From assembly GCA_016788485.1 (NCBI GenBank), contig JAEUSV010000102.1, positions 1 through 35,878 on the forward strand: a DNA stretch of 35,878 bases, read 5' to 3'. The notes beneath the pieces are model-generated. The model made no database searches. It had not been told where the DNA came from and worked only from the letters and a program-made list of their open reading frames with translations. Within the stretch, counting starts at the first letter, position 1; each line of letters starts with the position of its first letter. A program made the translations under genes and the position numbers. This document shows, in pieces, positions 15,186-22,335 of this stretch. Origin of the DNA: Flavobacteriales bacterium (GTDB lineage: Bacteria > Bacteroidota > Bacteroidia > Flavobacteriales_F > PHOS-HE28).

Positions 15186-16621
15186 CGCTCGCGCTTGTTC
15201 GGGGTGAGGGTGAAGCCGAACTGGATGTTGGCGAACCGCTCCTGCACACCGGCCGCCTCATTGCCCCGCTGGCCGCACACCACGCCCAAGTTCAGGCGGG
15301 CCAGGTAGGCGCCTTCGGAGATGGGCAGGGAGAAGCCACCGCTGATGGCCGTCTCATCCAGCTGCAGGTCGCCCACCTTCAGGTAATCGGTGGTGTATCG
15401 TACGCCCAGGCGGTACACGACCCGCTTCAGGAACTCACGGTCGCGCTCCCGGGCGGGCCGGAAGGAGGCACCTGCCTGCACCGACATGCTGGGCCGCAAC
15501 TGCGAAGGCAGGGAGTAGCCGTCCACATCGAGCCGCAGCTGGCTCCAATCGCGCTGCCGCACATCGGCCAGCAGGTTCCAGCGCTCGTTGGACACCTGGA
15601 GGCCGATGCCGTAGGAAGGCGGGATGTAGAGGATGCCCTCGCGGCCCTGCTCGTAGCGGTTGGTATCGCGGATGGCCTCGAGCCCGTTGCTCAGCACGAA
15701 GGAAAGTTCCTCGAGGTCGCGGCGGGCATCAAGGTCGGAGGTGAGCTCGCCGCATAGGCCGATCGTGTACCGCCAGGGGGCCTCGGGCATCCGCACCGGT
15801 CGTTGGTCGGCGGGCTCCTCACCGGGATGCGCCTTCCGCCAGGCCTCGAGCTCGGCCTTGCGCTGCTCCTCCCGGACCCTCCGCTTGCGCAGCATGGTGC
15901 TCATGGGCACCAGCTGGCCGCCGAAGTGCAGCCCCAGGTTCACCGAGGTGCCGCGGATCACGAGCCCCTGGTAGGTGAGCAGGTTGGTGTAACCGGCCGA
16001 TGCGGGGTACAGGGCCTTTCGTGTTTGCTCGACCGTGCCGAAGAGCCCGTTGATGTTGGCCCCGAAGGTGAGCTGCCCGCGGGCATGACCGGTCGAATCG
16101 GGCTTCGCGCGCCACAGGGTGTGCGCCAGCCCCGCGAAGGCCCGGTTCAGGCCGCCCGTGCCCACATACGTATGGCGGAAGTCGACGCCGTTGCTGAGCT
16201 CTCCCTCGGTGGTGACGTTGTAGCCCACCGTGGTCACCGGCAACAGGCCGAGGGCAAGGGCCCAGCGCCCGTTGTTCCAGGGAATACCCAGGGTGAAGCC
16301 GAGCAGCCGGGTGTTGGCGCGGTCCTGCGTGGCCGCATCGGTGCGCAACTGGGTCAGGTGCCCCACGAAGCCCATCTCGAAGGAGGCCTTCTGGAGGCTG
16401 CAGTACGAGGCCGGGTTGAAGGTGGAGATGCCGGCCGGGTCCGTGGTGGCGACCGATACGCCACCCATGAGGAGCTGGGGCACCTGGGTGTTGCCCACGA
16501 CCTCGCCAAGGCCATAGGCGCTGAAGGGGGAATCACCGCCCGACTGGGCCGTTGCGGGGGTCGCCAGCAGGAGGGCCGGAAGGAGCGATGCCCAGATGGC
16601 GATGGTGTTGCAGGATCGCAT
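15158..16621 (-). CDS. FadL/OmpP1-like outer-membrane beta-barrel protein (487 aa)
   Basis: Signal peptide MRSCNTIAIWASLLPALLLATPATAQ (cleavage near residue 26), then SPFSAYGLGEVVGNTQVPQLLMGGVSVATTDPAGISTFNPASYCSL. This Gly-rich N-terminal plug with an Asn-Pro-Ala-Ser motif is the signature of FadL-type channels in Bacteroidota. The rest consists of amphipathic strands with aromatic girdles (YTIGLCGELTSDL, YGIGLQVSNERWNLLADV). A charged insertion at about residues 240-265 (KRRVREEQRKAELEAWRKAHPGEEP) probably forms a surface loop. The tail ends ...FAPYRIE rather than in Phe; the strand ERFANIQFGFTLTPNK shortly before is the likely last barrel strand. FadL proteins import hydrophobic compounds; the substrate here is unknown. 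The first 89 bases overlap the 3' end of coaX in another frame. Confidence 0.85.
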   Translation of the reverse strand: MRSCNTIAIWASLLPALLLATPATAQSGGDSPFSAYGLGEVVGNTQVPQLLMGGVSVATTDPAGISTFNPASYCSLQKASFEMGFVGHLTQLRTDAATQDRANTRLLGFTLGIPWNNGRWALALGLLPVTTVGYNVTTEGELSNGVDFRHTYVGTGGLNRAFAGLAHTLWRAKPDSTGHARGQLTFGANINGLFGTVEQTRKALYPASAGYTNLLTYQGLVIRGTSVNLGLHFGGQLVPMSTMLRKRRVREEQRKAELEAWRKAHPGEEPADQRPVRMPEAPWRYTIGLCGELTSDLDARRDLEELSFVLSNGLEAIRDTNRYEQGREGILYIPPSYGIGLQVSNERWNLLADVRQRDWSQLRLDVDGYSLPSQLRPSMSVQAGASFRPARERDREFLKRVVYRLGVRYTTDYLKVGDLQLDETAISGGFSLPISEGAYLARLNLGVVCGQRGNEAAGVQERFANIQFGFTLTPNKRERWFAPYRIE

Positions 16622-17330
16622 GCAGTCCGCGCAGGGTCAGCAGAGGGTCGGCAAAGATGCCACTTTTCAGGGCCCTCGAGAACCGGAGGGCATCGCCGCC
16701 GGTGAGCACAACGGCCGCGCCGGGCATTTCGTGCCCAAGGTCGTGGAGCAGGGTCACCAGTTCGGCTCGCACACCGTGGTGAACGCCAGCCAGCAGGCTG
16801 CCGGTGGTGTCGGTGCCGAGCAACGCGGGGACCGCTTCGGGCCGCACCAACGGCAGGCGCGCGCTGTAGGCGTTCATGGCGCGGGCGCGCATGGTCATGC
16901 CCGGCGCGATGAGCCCGCCCCGGTACGTACCGGAAGCATCCACCGCATCGTAGGTGATGCAGGTTCCCAGGTCCACGGCGATCACCGCCCGCTGCGGGAA
17001 CAGCGACCACGCCCCCATCGCGTTCGCCAGCCGGTCCACGCCCAAGGTGAGCGGACTGCCGTAAGCGTTACGCACCGGGGCCGGGGACGTTCCGGAGAGC
17101 ACCGTGAGCGGGGCCCATTCCCCCAGCGCCGCCTCGAACGCCGGATCCGGAGCCGCGACCGAGCCGAGGGCGATGCTTTGTACGGACCGTTCCCCCGCCC
17201 AGGCACGCAGGCCGGCCAGGTCCCCGTTGGCCAACGTGGTCCAACGAAGCGTCCCTCCACCATGGAAAAGGGCGGCCTTCATCCGGGTGTTGCCGGCATC
17301 AAGCACCAGATCGTGGAGCGGGGATGTCAT
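16533..17330 (-). CDS. coaX: Type III pantothenate kinase
   Basis: First step of coenzyme A synthesis: ATP-dependent phosphorylation of pantothenate, in the cytoplasm. The ASKHA-fold motifs are visible: phosphate-1 motif LDAGNTRMK (residues 10-18), the pantothenate-binding GVDRLANAMGA with Asp99, the catalytic region IAVDLGTCITYDAV (Asp120), RGGLIAPGMTMRARAM, and the C-terminal VVLTGGDA. At 265 residues the length is normal. The ATG at 17330 gives the usual N-terminus; an upstream frame to 17384 adds 18 residues without support. The last ~29 codons overlap the signal peptide of the downstream outer-membrane protein, an unusually long same-strand overlap. It is divergent from tRNA-Phe, with a 73-base shared promoter region. 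Confidence 0.94.
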   Translation of the reverse strand: MTSPLHDLVLDAGNTRMKAALFHGGGTLRWTTLANGDLAGLRAWAGERSVQSIALGSVAAPDPAFEAALGEWAPLTVLSGTSPAPVRNAYGSPLTLGVDRLANAMGAWSLFPQRAVIAVDLGTCITYDAVDASGTYRGGLIAPGMTMRARAMNAYSARLPLVRPEAVPALLGTDTTGSLLAGVHHGVRAELVTLLHDLGHEMPGAAVVLTGGDALRFSRALKSGIFADPLLTLRGLHAILQHHRHLGIAPSGPPAGDPRNGPVGR

Positions 17331-17347
17331 GGTTTGGACGAAGATCC

Positions 17348-17355
17348 TATCTTTG
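17348..17355 (+). promoter_or_regulatory. Bacteroidota -7 promoter box for tRNA-Phe
   Basis: TATCTTTG matches TAnnTTTG at all fixed positions. Transcription would start near 17362, giving a 5' leader of about 42 bases before the tRNA at 17404. No TTG is found at the correct -33 spacing; the nearest TTTG (17333-17336) is only 11 bases upstream. Confidence 0.5.
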
Positions 17356-17403
17356 CCGCCCCCGAACGCGGGGGCCATCCGCAAAGATGGTCGTTCCTTC
17401 CCT

Positions 17404-17476
<73 letters not shown>

Positions 17477-17484
17477 CCCGACGA

Positions 17485-17512
17485 GAAGCCCTGTCCGCCC
17501 GGACGGGGCTTC
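17485..17512. terminator. Hairpin terminator between tRNA-Phe and the convergent HD gene
   Basis: A 12-bp stem, GAAGCCCTGTCC (17485-17496) with GGACGGGGCTTC (17501-17512), has a single T-G wobble and a 4-base loop. It lies nine bases after the tRNA and five bases past the HD gene stop on the minus strand. Confidence 0.7.
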
Positions 17513-17517
17513 CGCGT

Positions 17518-18105
17518 TCAATCCCCTTCGCGGAGCAGGCGCCGCACCTCCTCGAGGTGCTCCTTCTTGCGGGGCTCGCGCAGGTCCTTGTTGGTGCGCG
17601 TGTGGTAATGATGGTGGCTCAGGAACTTGTCCTGAAGTTCGTTCCATTCGCGGCGCGTACGCAGCACCCCGTAGGCCTTCAGCTCCAGGAACAGGCCTTC
17701 ACCGACCTGGAAGAAGTCGTCGCGACCGAGGTAGTCCAGGTCGGCATCGCAGAGGATCCGGCTCAGCTTGTCGTGCGGGGTCTGCGGGATCCGCGTGGCC
17801 ATGATCATGTTGCAGATGCGGTCGATCTGCGAGGCGCTGAAGCCCCACCGTGGCAGATGCTCGCGCACGATCCGGCAGCTCGCCTCCTCGTGCTCCAGGT
17901 CCTGCAGCAGGAATCCGGCATCATGGAAGAGCGCTGCGGTCCGCAACAGCACCATATCCTCCTCGCCCACCCCCTCGCGCTCGCCGATGTCGATGGCCGA
18001 GGCGTACACGTCGAGCGTATGCTCCAGGCTGTGGTAGGTGCGCCCGGAGGGCAGCTCCGCCTTGAGCTTCGCCAAGATGAACTCCTTCGCTGCTCGATGA
18101 TCCAT
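17518..18105 (-). CDS. HD-domain phosphohydrolase-like protein (195 aa)
   Basis: Soluble protein with the metal-binding HD signature: His25 in TYHSLEHTLDV, the His61-Asp62 pair in AALFHDAGF, and Asp120/Asp122 in ILCDADLDYLGR. These residues are the ligands of HD-family phosphohydrolases, which act on nucleotides or cyclic dinucleotides; the substrate cannot be told from the sequence. The C-terminal third (FLSHHHYHTRTNKDLREPRKKEHLEEVRRLL) is strongly basic. The ATG at 18105 is chosen because the frame above it, up to 18420, runs antisense through the histidine-kinase gene and is Arg/Pro-rich. It is divergent from that kinase gene; the 89-base gap between them holds two inverted repeats. Confidence 0.85.
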   Translation of the reverse strand: MDHRAAKEFILAKLKAELPSGRTYHSLEHTLDVYASAIDIGEREGVGEEDMVLLRTAALFHDAGFLLQDLEHEEASCRIVREHLPRWGFSASQIDRICNMIMATRIPQTPHDKLSRILCDADLDYLGRDDFFQVGEGLFLELKAYGVLRTRREWNELQDKFLSHHHYHTRTNKDLREPRKKEHLEEVRRLLREGD

Positions 18106-18138
18106 GTACCGGTGCCGGGGCAAGTTAACGATGCCTTT

Positions 18139-18154
18139 CGGACCACGTCGTCCG
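18139..18154. promoter_or_regulatory. Inverted repeat in the HD gene / histidine kinase divergent region
   Basis: CGGAC (18139-18143) and GTCCG (18150-18154) are separated by 6 bases. It is short and could be chance in GC-rich DNA, but it sits beside a longer dyad in the same 89-base divergent intergenic region. Confidence 0.25.
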
Positions 18155-18162
18155 ATGCAAGG

Positions 18163-18178
18163 TACCCACCTGTGGGTA
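18163..18178. promoter_or_regulatory. Dyad operator candidate upstream of the histidine kinase
   Basis: TACCCAC (18163-18169) and GTGGGTA (18172-18178) form a perfect 7-bp inverted repeat around a 2-base centre, ending 16 bases before the kinase ATG. The right arm runs into TAATTTGG (18177-18184), one mismatch from the TAnnTTTG box, so a bound protein would cover a possible promoter. Operator function is inference. Confidence 0.4.
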
Positions 18179-18194
18179 ATTTGGCATCCGTTCC

Positions 18195-19151
18195 ATGCCA
18201 CGCTCCGCCCATCGCCGGACCCTTGTGCTTTTCGGCGTCCTCGCCGCCTATGTGCTGCTGCAGTTCCTGTGGTGGGCCTACCTGCTGGTGGAGAAGGAGA
18301 ACGAACTGCGCATGCTCGTGGGCCAGCTCGAGGCGTTGGGTGTCTCCACCACGCACATGCCCGTGGACCCCGGCCGCACCATGTTGATGGTGGCGGGTGA
18401 AGGATTCGTGTTCGTGGCACTGCTGCTGTTCGGGCTGTGGCTCACCTACCGCTCCGTGCGGCACGAGCTCGTGCTGGCCCGGGCCCAGCGCAACTTCCTG
18501 CTCGCCACATCGCACGAGCTGCGCACCCCCATCGCGGCGGCGAAGCTCCACCTGCAGACGTTGCGCAGGCCCCAGCTCGATGCGGGCCAGCGCGAGGCCA
18601 TCACCCAGGCCGCCCTCGCCGATGTGGACCGGCTGGCCTCGCTGAGCGAGAAGATCCTGCTGGCCACCCGGCTTGATGAGGCGGGCGTTCCGTTGCTGCG
18701 CGAGCACGTCGATGTGGGTGCCCTGCTGGACGCACTGGTGAACACGGCACGCACCACCTACGGCGCTGCGCATGAGCTGCGGTTGGAACGGCCGGCGACA
18801 TTGGAATGGCACGGTGATGCGGACGCGCTGCGCAGCATCGTGGGCAACCTGGTCGAGAACGCCTGCAAGTACGCCCCGGCTTCCACCCGGGTGGACGTTG
18901 CCTGCGCCGTGCGCGATGGCCGCCTCGAGCTCACCGTGGCCGACGAAGGGCCGGGCGTGGCGCCCGAGGACCGCGGACGCATCTTCGAACGGTTCCACCG
19001 TGGTGGTCGTGAGGAGACCAGGCAGGTGAAGGGCACTGGCCTGGGCCTGTTCATCGTGGACAAGCTCGCACGCGCCATGGGCGGCCGCGCGGAGCACCGG
19101 CCCCGCGCTCCGCACGGGTCTATCTTCGCGGTCCTAATACCGCTATCCTGA
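18195..19151 (+). CDS. Membrane sensor histidine kinase (318 aa), no response regulator in view
   Basis: Two membrane helices (about residues 10-32 and 63-85) flank a periplasmic loop of only ~30 residues, so a large ligand-binding sensor domain is absent. The dimerisation/phospho-acceptor domain carries His107 in ATSHELRTPIAAAKLHLQTL. The ATPase domain has the N-box NLVENACKYAP (Asn222), the G1 motif ADEGPGVAPEDRGRIFERF (Asp250) and the G2 motif KGTGLGLFIVDKLA, all intact. There is no HAMP domain, and no response-regulator gene lies on either side. The stop codon shares its last base with the first base of gpmI (TGATG), indicating translational coupling. The short loop suggests sensing of the membrane state or a partner protein; the signal is unknown. 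Confidence 0.93.
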   Translation: MPRSAHRRTLVLFGVLAAYVLLQFLWWAYLLVEKENELRMLVGQLEALGVSTTHMPVDPGRTMLMVAGEGFVFVALLLFGLWLTYRSVRHELVLARAQRNFLLATSHELRTPIAAAKLHLQTLRRPQLDAGQREAITQAALADVDRLASLSEKILLATRLDEAGVPLLREHVDVGALLDALVNTARTTYGAAHELRLERPATLEWHGDADALRSIVGNLVENACKYAPASTRVDVACAVRDGRLELTVADEGPGVAPEDRGRIFERFHRGGREETRQVKGTGLGLFIVDKLARAMGGRAEHRPRAPHGSIFAVLIPLS

Positions 19152-20677
19152 TGCCCACTTCGAAGGTCGTGCTCATGATCCTGGACGGCTGGGGCATGGG
19201 GGCCGGTGACCGTTCCGATGCCATCGCACAGGCGCGCACACCCTTCATCACCGGCCTGCGCGCCCAGGTCCCGCACGCCCAGCTGCTCACGGACGGCACG
19301 CATGTCGGGCTCCCCGATGGCCAGATGGGCAACAGTGAGGTGGGTCACCTGAACATCGGTGCAGGTCGTGTGGTGTACCAGGACCTGGTGCGCATCGACA
19401 AGGCCGTGGCCAGTGGGACCTTGGAGCAGGAGCCGGCGTTGCGCGCGGCCTTCGCCGCCGCCAGCCGCGATGGTGTGCGCCTGCACCTCATGGGCCTTGT
19501 TTCCGACGGCGGCGTGCACTCCTCCCAGGCGCACCTCGAGGCCCTCTGCCACATGGCCCACCGCGCGGGGGTGGAGGACATCCATATCCATGCCTTCCTC
19601 GATGGCCGCGACACCGACCCGCAGCGCGGAGCGGCCTACCTCGAGGCCCTGGAGCGCAACGTGATCGGCACGCCCGCGCGCATCGCCACGGTGATCGGAC
19701 GGTACTATGCCATGGACCGCGACAAGCGGTGGGAACGCGTGCGCAAGGCCTACGACCTGCTGGTGCATGGGCGAGGTGCGGAGGCGACGGACGCGGTGGC
19801 CGCCGTCCGCGCCAGCTATGCCGCAGGGATCACCGATGAGTTCGTGGAGCCGCACGTGATCGTGGGGGGCGACGGGCCCATGGCTGGCACGGTCCGGCCC
19901 GGCGACGTGGTGATCTGCTTCAACTTCCGCACGGACCGTTGCCGCGAGATCACGCAGGCCCTTACGCAGCAGGCCTTCCCCGAGCACGGCATGGAGCCCC
20001 TGAAGTTGCACTACGTCACCATGACGGAGTATGACCCCACCTACCGCGATGTGCAGGTGGTGTTCCGGCGGGACGACCTGCGCAACACGCTCGGTGAGGT
20101 GGTGAGCGACGCTGGGCTTCGGCAGATCCGCATCGCTGAAACGGAGAAGTACCCGCACGTCACCTTCTTCTTCAGCGGCAACCGCGAGCAGCCCTTCCCC
20201 GGCGAGGAGCGGTTGATGGTGCCCTCGCCCAAGGTGGCCACCTACGACCTTCAGCCCGAGATGAGCGCACCGGAAGTGACCGCGCGCATCGTGGAGGCCT
20301 TGAAGGAGGAGCGCGCCGCCTTCGTCTGCCTCAATTTCGCCAACCCCGACATGGTGGGCCATACCGGGGTGTTCGACGCCATCGTGAAGGCGGTGGAAAC
20401 GATCGACGGCTGTGCACGGCAGGTGGTGGAGGCGGGCCGTGCCCACGGCTACAGCTTCCTGATCACCGCCGACCATGGCAACGCGGACAAGGCGCGCAAC
20501 CCGGATGGCTCGCCCAACACGGCCCACACCACCAACCCGGTGCCGGTGTTCCTGCTCGATGACCGCGGCTTCCGCCTGCGCGACGGCATCCTCGCCGATG
20601 TGGCGCCGACGGTGCTCGAACTGATGGGCCTGGACAGGCCCGTCGAGATGACGGGCCGCTCCCTGCTGGTACGCTGA
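19151..20677 (+). CDS. gpmI: 2,3-bisphosphoglycerate-independent phosphoglycerate mutase
   Basis: Interconverts 3- and 2-phosphoglycerate in glycolysis and gluconeogenesis, using two Mn2+ ions and a phosphoserine intermediate. The start VVLMILDGWGMG carries the first metal-binding Asp, and the catalytic Ser62 lies in QMGNSEVGHLNIGAGR. Further signatures include HLMGLVSDGGVHSSQ with its active-site His, HAFLDGRDTDP, NFRTDRCREIT, HVTFFFSGNRE, FANPDMVGHTGV and ITADHGNADK near the C-terminus. At 508 residues it is normal length. It starts one base inside the kinase stop codon. TATCTTCG (one mismatch from the -7 consensus) occurs at 19121-19128 inside the kinase gene and might provide a private promoter, but no -33 element is seen. 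The stop falls in a 14-bp palindrome shared with the convergent gene. Confidence 0.97.
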   Translation: MPTSKVVLMILDGWGMGAGDRSDAIAQARTPFITGLRAQVPHAQLLTDGTHVGLPDGQMGNSEVGHLNIGAGRVVYQDLVRIDKAVASGTLEQEPALRAAFAAASRDGVRLHLMGLVSDGGVHSSQAHLEALCHMAHRAGVEDIHIHAFLDGRDTDPQRGAAYLEALERNVIGTPARIATVIGRYYAMDRDKRWERVRKAYDLLVHGRGAEATDAVAAVRASYAAGITDEFVEPHVIVGGDGPMAGTVRPGDVVICFNFRTDRCREITQALTQQAFPEHGMEPLKLHYVTMTEYDPTYRDVQVVFRRDDLRNTLGEVVSDAGLRQIRIAETEKYPHVTFFFSGNREQPFPGEERLMVPSPKVATYDLQPEMSAPEVTARIVEALKEERAAFVCLNFANPDMVGHTGVFDAIVKAVETIDGCARQVVEAGRAHGYSFLITADHGNADKARNPDGSPNTAHTTNPVPVFLLDDRGFRLRDGILADVAPTVLELMGLDRPVEMTGRSLLVR

Positions 20678-20685
20678 GCTCAGCG
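20672..20685. other. Palindrome containing the stop codons of two convergent genes
   Basis: CGCTGAGCTCAGCG is a perfect 14-bp palindrome. It holds the gpmI stop (TGA, 20675-20677) and the minus-strand stop of the T9SS cargo gene (20680-20682), with only two bases between the genes. It is too short for a good terminator and has no T-run. Confidence 0.6.
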
Positions 20686-22326
20686 CCCGTTCTTCAGGAT
20701 CGTGACGTGGCCCGTGTAGGTCTTCGGGTCGCCCTCCACCAGCACCTCGTAGAAGTAGGTGCCGTCGCTCAGGTTGTCACCATCCCACTGGTTGCGATAG
20801 TTGGTCGCCTCGTACACGATGCGGCCCCAGCGGTTGAAGATCTTCACCGTGTTGCGCGTGCCCGTGATGCCTTCGATCACGAAGTAGTCGTTCTTGCCGT
20901 CGCCGTTGGGCGAGAACACATTGGGGATGATGATCTCGCAGCCCGACTCCACGGAGACCACATCGCTCACCGCCTTGTTGCATTCATCGGTCACGGTGAT
21001 GGTGTGGTCGGCGGTGATGAGGCCGGGCACCCAGGTGGTGGGCTGGGTGGATCCCGTGCTCCACATATAGCTCAGCGCACCGTAGCCACCTGAGGCCAGC
21101 GCCGTCACCAGCACCGAATCCTGCGTGCAATCCAGCACCAGGTCCTCGGTCTGGAGGACGATGGGCACATGGTCCACGATCAGCACGCTGTCCACACTGA
21201 TGCTGGTGTCGCCGCAGGCGTTCACGTACATCGCGGTGAGCACGATGCTTTCGGGGCCTTCCGCGAGGTTGTCCTCCACGGGGTTCACCGGGAAGCTCAC
21301 CGAGGTCTGGCCCGAAGGCAGGTTGATCGTGGTCGGCAGGGCGGGCGCGTAATCCGTGCCGTTGGTGGCCGTGCCGCCCACGGTGATGGTGATGTCGATG
21401 TTGTCCGCGCTGCCGGGACGGCTGATGGTGAAGGTGGCGTTGGTGCAGCCCTCGGTCATGGTCCCATCGCTCGATTCCGTCTCGATGTCGATGGAGACCG
21501 CATTGGGCGAGGAGAAGCTGCCGGCCTCGAGGAACACACCGCTGTCCAGGATCGCATCCCCCGCATCCGCGATGGCGATCTTCAGGTGGTACGACTGCCC
21601 GCATTGCACCAGCGAGAACGCCGTGAGCACCGCGGTCCGCCCGTCGAACTGGATGTACTGCTGGTCGGTATCGTAGGGCGGCGTGAAGCCGTCCCCATTG
21701 TCCACGTAGTACTGCGGGAACGACCCGGTGTTCACGTTATCGATCGATACGGGCGTGCTCGTGTTGGGAATGAGCGCGATGTTGGTCGCGTTGTTCGTGA
21801 AGGGCCCATTGATGCCCGGGCCGCTGAGGAAGAAGCCGAACACGTCGTTGTAACCGGCGTTCACGTACTCGAGGTACTCCTCGCTCGCGAACACGTAGTT
21901 GAAGCTGAGCGAATCGCCGGCCGGGATGAAGTCGAACTCGAGCACGGCGGCATCGTTGGTCCCCGAACTGCTCACCGCGTCCAGGTCCACATCCCCGGCG
22001 GTGTTCAATCCGCCCAAGGGCAGCGTGGAACCTGAATTGTTGTTCGGTCCCACGGCGATGTTCACGTCACCGGAGCACAGGAGGATGCCCTGTTGCATGC
22101 CCACCTGCGCATTGGTCGCATCGAACGTGCCGGCCTGGATGTAGACCTGGTTGCCGGGCAGTCCGTTGAACGTGACGTTGCTCACCGTGACACCACCGCC
22201 GAGCAGCACGTTCTGCACCAGGTCGGTCACCGTGAAGGTGTTGTTCACCACCAGCTGGGCCTGCACGCCCGTGAGCATCGTGCATGCCAGCACGAACGCC
22301 GCTCCCCTTCCCTTCATGCGCATCAT
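20680..22326 (-). CDS. Secreted choice-of-anchor L protein with T9SS type B sorting domain (548 aa)
   Basis: Exported by Sec and then across the outer membrane by the type IX system. Signal peptide about residues 1-23 (ends GVQAQ). The choice-of-anchor L domain (about 25-270) is marked by LVVNNTFTVTDLVQNVLLGGGVTVSNVTF, GILLCSGDV, FVFASEEYLEY, NDVFGFFLSGPGI and DSGVFLEAGSF. A Calx-beta-like repeat follows (about 275-375, TFTISRPGS, GGTATNGTDY, VEDNLAEGPESIVLTA), then one Ig-like repeat (SGGYGALSYMWSTGS). The gliding-motility-associated sorting domain closes it: NVFSPNGDGKNDYF, KIFNRWGRIVYE, WDGDNLSDGTYFYEV. Three Met codons (22326, 22323, 22317) could be the start. It lies 9 bases after a related gene and is probably co-transcribed with it. 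Choice-of-anchor L proteins are presumed surface-exposed or adhesive; function unproven. Confidence 0.9.
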   Translation of the reverse strand: MMRMKGRGAAFVLACTMLTGVQAQLVVNNTFTVTDLVQNVLLGGGVTVSNVTFNGLPGNQVYIQAGTFDATNAQVGMQQGILLCSGDVNIAVGPNNNSGSTLPLGGLNTAGDVDLDAVSSSGTNDAAVLEFDFIPAGDSLSFNYVFASEEYLEYVNAGYNDVFGFFLSGPGINGPFTNNATNIALIPNTSTPVSIDNVNTGSFPQYYVDNGDGFTPPYDTDQQYIQFDGRTAVLTAFSLVQCGQSYHLKIAIADAGDAILDSGVFLEAGSFSSPNAVSIDIETESSDGTMTEGCTNATFTISRPGSADNIDITITVGGTATNGTDYAPALPTTINLPSGQTSVSFPVNPVEDNLAEGPESIVLTAMYVNACGDTSISVDSVLIVDHVPIVLQTEDLVLDCTQDSVLVTALASGGYGALSYMWSTGSTQPTTWVPGLITADHTITVTDECNKAVSDVVSVESGCEIIIPNVFSPNGDGKNDYFVIEGITGTRNTVKIFNRWGRIVYEATNYRNQWDGDNLSDGTYFYEVLVEGDPKTYTGHVTILKNGR

Positions 22327-22335
22327 GTTGTTCGA

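Noticed and set aside
17333..17336. TTTG as the -33 element of the tRNA-Phe promoter
   Set aside because: It is only 11 bases from the -7 box instead of about 20.
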